Assembly: GCA_963978545.1 (NCBI GenBank)
Contig: OZ021726.1
Location: 54,226,959-54,290,958, forward strand
Source of the DNA: Linyphia triangularis
Taxonomy: Eukaryota > Arthropoda > Arachnida > Araneae > Linyphiidae
Reading direction: 5' to 3'
Length of the DNA stretch: 64,000 nt
The position numbers were made by a program, and so were the translations under genes. Shown here piece by piece: positions 27,648 through 33,600 of the stretch (positions within the stretch are counted from its first letter, which is position 1; the number at the start of each line of letters is the position of its first letter). Below the pieces are notes generated by a model. It searched no databases, was not told where the DNA came from, and saw only the letters and a list, made by a program, of their open reading frames with translations.

Positions 27648-30600
27648 ATGATTAAGTAAAAGTACATTTTTTTACTATTTGTGTAAAAAAAAAATTATCA
27701 CATTTAAATCAACTATACTTTGAGGAGCCTTCCTATATTGTACTTTACACAGCCATATTATATACACACTGTGTATAGAAAATTACTCTACTTGTCATTA
27801 AATGTAATTGTAATAGATATTAAATGTATAGTCTTACAATCATTGGTGAATATGAATATTTTGAAAAATAAACGTATCAAAAGAAATAAGACTTAAATTT
27901 CATTAGAAAATTAATAACTTATATTATCTGTAAGTAGAACAATAATTATTAGTTGTTAGCAAACAAGTCTAAAGGGATCATAGAAATTCTACTTTTAAAC
28001 TAGATGACAATTACACAAAAGTTTCCATTAAATTTTATTTCAGGTAGTATTTCAACAAAAAGTAATATCAAAATAAGGCTATTTAAAGTTAATTTTTAAT
28101 AAGATGCATAAAAAAGTTTCAAAAGAATTTTCTTTTTCAAAAATTAGCTTTTGCATTATAACAATAAGATGAATAAAGAAAGACATTTTGCTATGATATT
28201 ACTTTAGAAAAGATTGACTTACTCTCGGAACAAACCAGCAAGCGAAAAAGTGCTTAATCTTTTAATATTCAACTCTTCTGGTTCCTCTTCATCTTCATGC
28301 ATTATTTCAATACAAGAGTTTCTAACATTTATAAATGAGAATCTATTCCTTCCAAAATTGCTGGGGGTGAAAATAACACATGCAAGGGACATGCATAAAA
28401 AATAAGTTAAAACATGCATTAAAGCATTCAATATTAATTTAAATATATATATATATATATATATAAAAAAAGAAAAGAACTGAACCACAAACCTAACTCT
28501 TAACTGGCAAGATCAATGAGACAATATATTGTAAGAAAGTTTTTAAAAGCAAATTTGTAAGCAGTATTCACACACATATTAAAAGATGGTTAAAAAGTAT
28601 TTAAACAACCATAATACTTTTAAAAAATGTATATAAAAAAACTAAAAATGTTTTATTAATTGAGAAATATATTTTATATAAAGAGAGAGAGAGAGAGTAG
28701 CAGACAGTACATTTTAGTGTATCAAGCTTCAGCTACTTAAAAACCATGACATTAAAATGCTATACGAACATAAACTAAAAATTATGTTGCAGGAAAACAA
28801 ATTGCAAAAGCTAGTAAAAGTATAAAGACAAAAATATTTGTACATGCAAAATTATGAGTTCAAAGTAAATTTTTCTAAGAAAACTTTGCATAAAAAAGTG
28901 GCCAAGGTAGTTAAAAATTCTGTTCAATACCCATGAGATATGAGTATGTTTTTTGGAGATGAATAAAGGTTATAAAAAGTTTTATCGTGAGACATTTAAA
29001 AAAAAATAATAATAATAATTTACCTGTCTCTACCATCTCTCCTGTGAGCTGAAATTATAAAAATGACTGAATTATAATTCAGGAACTGAAATAAGGATTA
29101 ATAATATTCGAAGTTATTCATTAAGAATTTAAAAAAAGTGAACTATTTTTTAATAGAATGTTTTTAAATATATGTAAGAACATTAAGCATGTGTATTTGC
29201 CGCTGTTGAGTTGGGACAAATAAAACTTTGGTGTTAGTTTATTTTCAATTTGTTACTGTTTCGAGAATCAAAGAAATTATTTTCGTAATCCTGTGTCATC
29301 ATTCCTTTGGGAAGAAATTCAGAATACTACTACTGAACGAATAAAACATTTTTAAGATTTTTATTTCATGGCAGTTGAATAAAACATAAAGTGGGAGTAG
29401 ACTTTTTATTTTGCAATATAGTGACACATGTAATGATTTATTAATTGTTTTTTTCATGGCTCTATACCTACAGAAGGGTTATACTGAGTTTAAACATAGT
29501 AACATTTGAGGTCCTGAGAAGTTGACATTTCATAAGGAATGTGTTCAGGGAAGATAGATGGACCTTTTTAAATCTCCTAAAAATTATAAGCTTTGCAAAA
29601 AATACTATGTAATCTTGTTAGTAGGATTGCATAGTTACAGTATAATATAATGAATTCTTGGCACCAGATAATTTTGCCTGAAAGGCATTTATGTAAAGTA
29701 AAAAATTATCTGTGTTTGAAAAGATGAACTTATTGGGTAGCATATAAAGTTTAAGAAATTGTTTTAATCATAAAAATTATTGAACACACATATAAACTCA
29801 CCAATTTCTTGAATTTCTTGAGCAGCAACTATGGAAGGTGTTGAAACAGATTTTTGGAGTGTAGAACGAGGAGCAATTAACCATTCTTCCTTGCGAGAAT
29901 TCTTTCCACCTAAAGTTACTAATGAATGCTTTTTTACTGCCTTGGGCTACATAGAACATAAGAAAGTGAATATTATTAATCATGATGTCAGAGTCAAAAC
30001 AAATGGTTAGAAAACATACATTTATTATACACTTAAACATTTTCGATTCTCTTTCGAAATTCCACTACAGTGATTTTTAACATGTACTATAAACATTAAT
30101 ACCACATATTTTATATCAGTTACATAGATTTCAGTTTATAGTCAGGTTACTTAACTAAAGTGAAACATAAACAAGAGAATACTGAAGAACTAAACTTTTA
30201 ATATTTATAAGCGCTCTTCACAGCGTTAAGAATCCAACTAAAATTTTAAAAGGAAAAAATATAACTGTTTTGTGGGCGAATTGTTTTTAATCAAACGCAG
30301 TTCACGAGAGAGCAGGAAATGAATGTATTCTCACAAAATAATCCTGCGCTACAAGTTTAAATTATGCCTTAATTAACCTTGGCTAACATAATTACTTTAA
30401 ACTGAAAGCAAAAATTACATCCATGTAGTCAAAAATTAGTATTGCTTTCATATGTTAAAGCCAAATATGGACAAGCTGACCAAATAAAACTCAAACATTT
30501 AATAAACATATATCTATTATAAACAATTCCATAAAATTAACAAATTGTACATATTCATACAGTGAGAATATCATACTTAAAAATTAGCCAGTATGTATTT

Positions 30601-33600
30601 ACAACCTTGAATAGTTAAAACTTTGAGTTAATTAAGTGTCTAAGAAAATCATAATGTAAGAGACAACAAGAGAGAGAGAGAGAGTATTAACATTTATAGA
30701 GAAAAAACACAAACTCTACTCTAAATTTAAATATATATACAAGTCAAGAGTCTTTAACCCTCTGAGCGTCCAGGGAAAGGGCAAAATTTTACAGTTGTTT
30801 TCCGTGCAATAATTTTTAAATTATATTTCTGATTAAAATGCATAATTAATTTAAATTATTATTTATTTAGTTTTAAATGGGCTTTAACCATCATCCAAAT
30901 AAAAATATTTTATTTTAGATTGTATTTATAAATTTAAAAATGTTGTGTATTGCTGGAAAAACTGGGGATCAAAGGACGAGATAATCCGGAACAGTCACTC
31001 AGAGGGTTAAAGTCACAGTGTTTTTCTTTTATTTCTCGCAATGACAATCATTTATGCAAAAAACTATCTTACAGTATTAAAAGAAATGAGATATTTAATG
31101 TGTACCTCAACACTTATGGATGATGAACGGGACTCATTGCCAGCCATTACATCATTCATGCTTTGCACAGAATCTTGTAATTGGTTACAGAACATGAACA
31201 CATCTTCACGACTTCCGGCTGAAACAAAGGAAAGCTTATATAATTTTCACTGTAGTTAAAATTAAGAACTGTAATTCATCTCCATAAAACATATCTTTTA
31301 TAAAGTAGCCTAACGTCTCTACTTTCCTGCTTAAACGGTCAGGGCAGATCAATTTTCTGAAAAAGACGATCCTAAATTTCAAAATTTGTCACAACGGAAA
31401 TTGTGTGCGCTAATCGTTAAAGTAGAATTTGCAGGATGCCAATGACGGGGCCAAACCTTAGTCAGGGTTCCCACTTAAATCACAGATTAAAAATCAATGA
31501 CTTTTAAAGACCTAAATAATGTTTGTAAGGATATTTGAAAATTTGTTTTTAGGCATCACGCCTGTATATAAATTTTTTAATAAAGTATATTCTACCCAAA
31601 AAGTTACAAGTTTGCGCACGCGTAATACAAATATGTCCGAGAATTTTGATACGGTGCAGATAAGTGGCGGTCATGCGCGAAAACAAGTCCAAGTTGTATT
31701 TCAATAAATTTTGAAGTAGGTCACACAATATCAAAAATTAAGGACTTTTAAGGATTTCCAAGCATTTTCAAGGACTTGAAAACAAGTTCAAAAATATTAA
31801 GCACTTTTAAGCCTTTTAAGCCTTGTTAGTCTAATCATATGCTAGGCAGTTTCTTTGTATTTAAGCCACAATCCCAGTCCAATTGTTGGGTGGCTGAGTA
31901 GACAGCCTTTTGATAAGGTTGGTAGTACATTGTGTTTGTGATACTTAACTAGTATCCGTAATAATGTAAATATGCAATAACAATAGAATTGGCCATATCA
32001 TGCAATTACCAAGAATGTCATGCAATAAATCCTTTCTTTAATAAATGCAATAACTCAATTATGCAATAACTCAATATGCAATAAACCTTTCTTCAATAAG
32101 TGCAATAACAACAATACTTAATATTGTGCAATAACCCAAGTATGACTGAGGTCTAATAGAGGACAACACTTGAATTAACAAAGGCGATTTATTTTAACAC
32201 CAATTTCATATTATAGCAATTGAATATAAAGTAAAATAAATAAATCTGACTTACTATTAAAATACAAGCATAATTAAAATCAACTGTTACGTTTAATATA
32301 AATCAATTTATTTCTTATTTCTATCAAGTTATTTAGCTTAACATTTATTTTAAAGAAATGCTTGCTCCTCTCTGATAATAGAATATTGACTCACCCAACT
32401 CCATGGAAGGCTCATGCTCATTGAAATAATCATTTTCGTACATGATAATTTTGAGTAAAAAGCACACACTAAAATGCTAATTCTTCTGATGAATCACACA
32501 CCCATTGAAAGCACTCGTATAGAGCTACACACACTCCTTTCTATGGCAATTCAAAACTCGCAGTAAGGAACCCATGGTCGAAATAAGAATGCACTCTGGT
32601 CAATCATCAAATCGCCGGTCTGTCGCACTGACAAGCAAACACAGCCACCGGCATAGCCGGAGCCAAGGTCTGTGAAGTCTACATTTTATAGCATTCAAAA
32701 CTGCATCTCTGAATCGTAAAATTCTTGTGCAAGGGTTTTTAAAAACTCTGTATACATTGTGTTAAAATGTCCAAAATCACAAAGCCATGGATACGCCTTA
32801 GCGCCAACTAGTCGCTTCTATACAACCTGCAAAGTAGAACTCCTTTGAAACCTTTAAAATTATTGTGTGGGGGGTTGCGTTTTGGGGAAGGGAAGAAAGA
32901 ATTTTCGACTAAGGTCTACATCAAAAGTACCCGCTAGACATACCAAATCCACAGGTGTTCGGTACGAATCTTAAAATGATCCGTGCATTCCCTTGAAAAC
33001 AACCTAATTTCTGTAAAAGGGAAGACACCAATCTAACACAATGAATTGTATACTTTTTATTTTCGAGCACACACGATATACATACAATCATAAATTCCAA
33101 ATGAGAACCTATGTTTACTCGACATGGAAAAGTCGTATTTCAATTTGAGATATTAGTTAAATTTGGAAGAATATGTAAGCTTTGAATAAATATGATATGA
33201 GAAAATTACCTGAAAAACTTCTTTGTTTCTCTTTAATGCCCTCTGGAATGCTATCTGAGCTGTCATCTTTGGCATTTGACAGTCTGTTGCTAAACAGCAA
33301 TTCTTCATTTGTACTATTGGCTCTTAGTCCAGCATCAGGAATCAAGACACCAAGGCTCCAACTAAAAATGCACAGTTTATCTAACTTAGAAAATTAAATA
33401 AGAAAAGATCAATGTAGTTAGCTTTAAAGGATCACATACTTTCTTTGAGAAAGTTCTTAAGTTTGTAAAACTAAGAAAAAATTACTTAAACTCAATATAG
33501 GCATCAATAAAATGTTAGACAGTTAAATTAGAGAAATTTTCAGTTGCAATATATAGGGTTTATATTAAATCTAGAAATTGCACATTTTAAGTTATGTCAA

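Noticed and set aside
31973..32134. CRISPR-like array
   Set aside because: The repeated unit is only eight bases, spacing is irregular, and the context is a eukaryotic intron.
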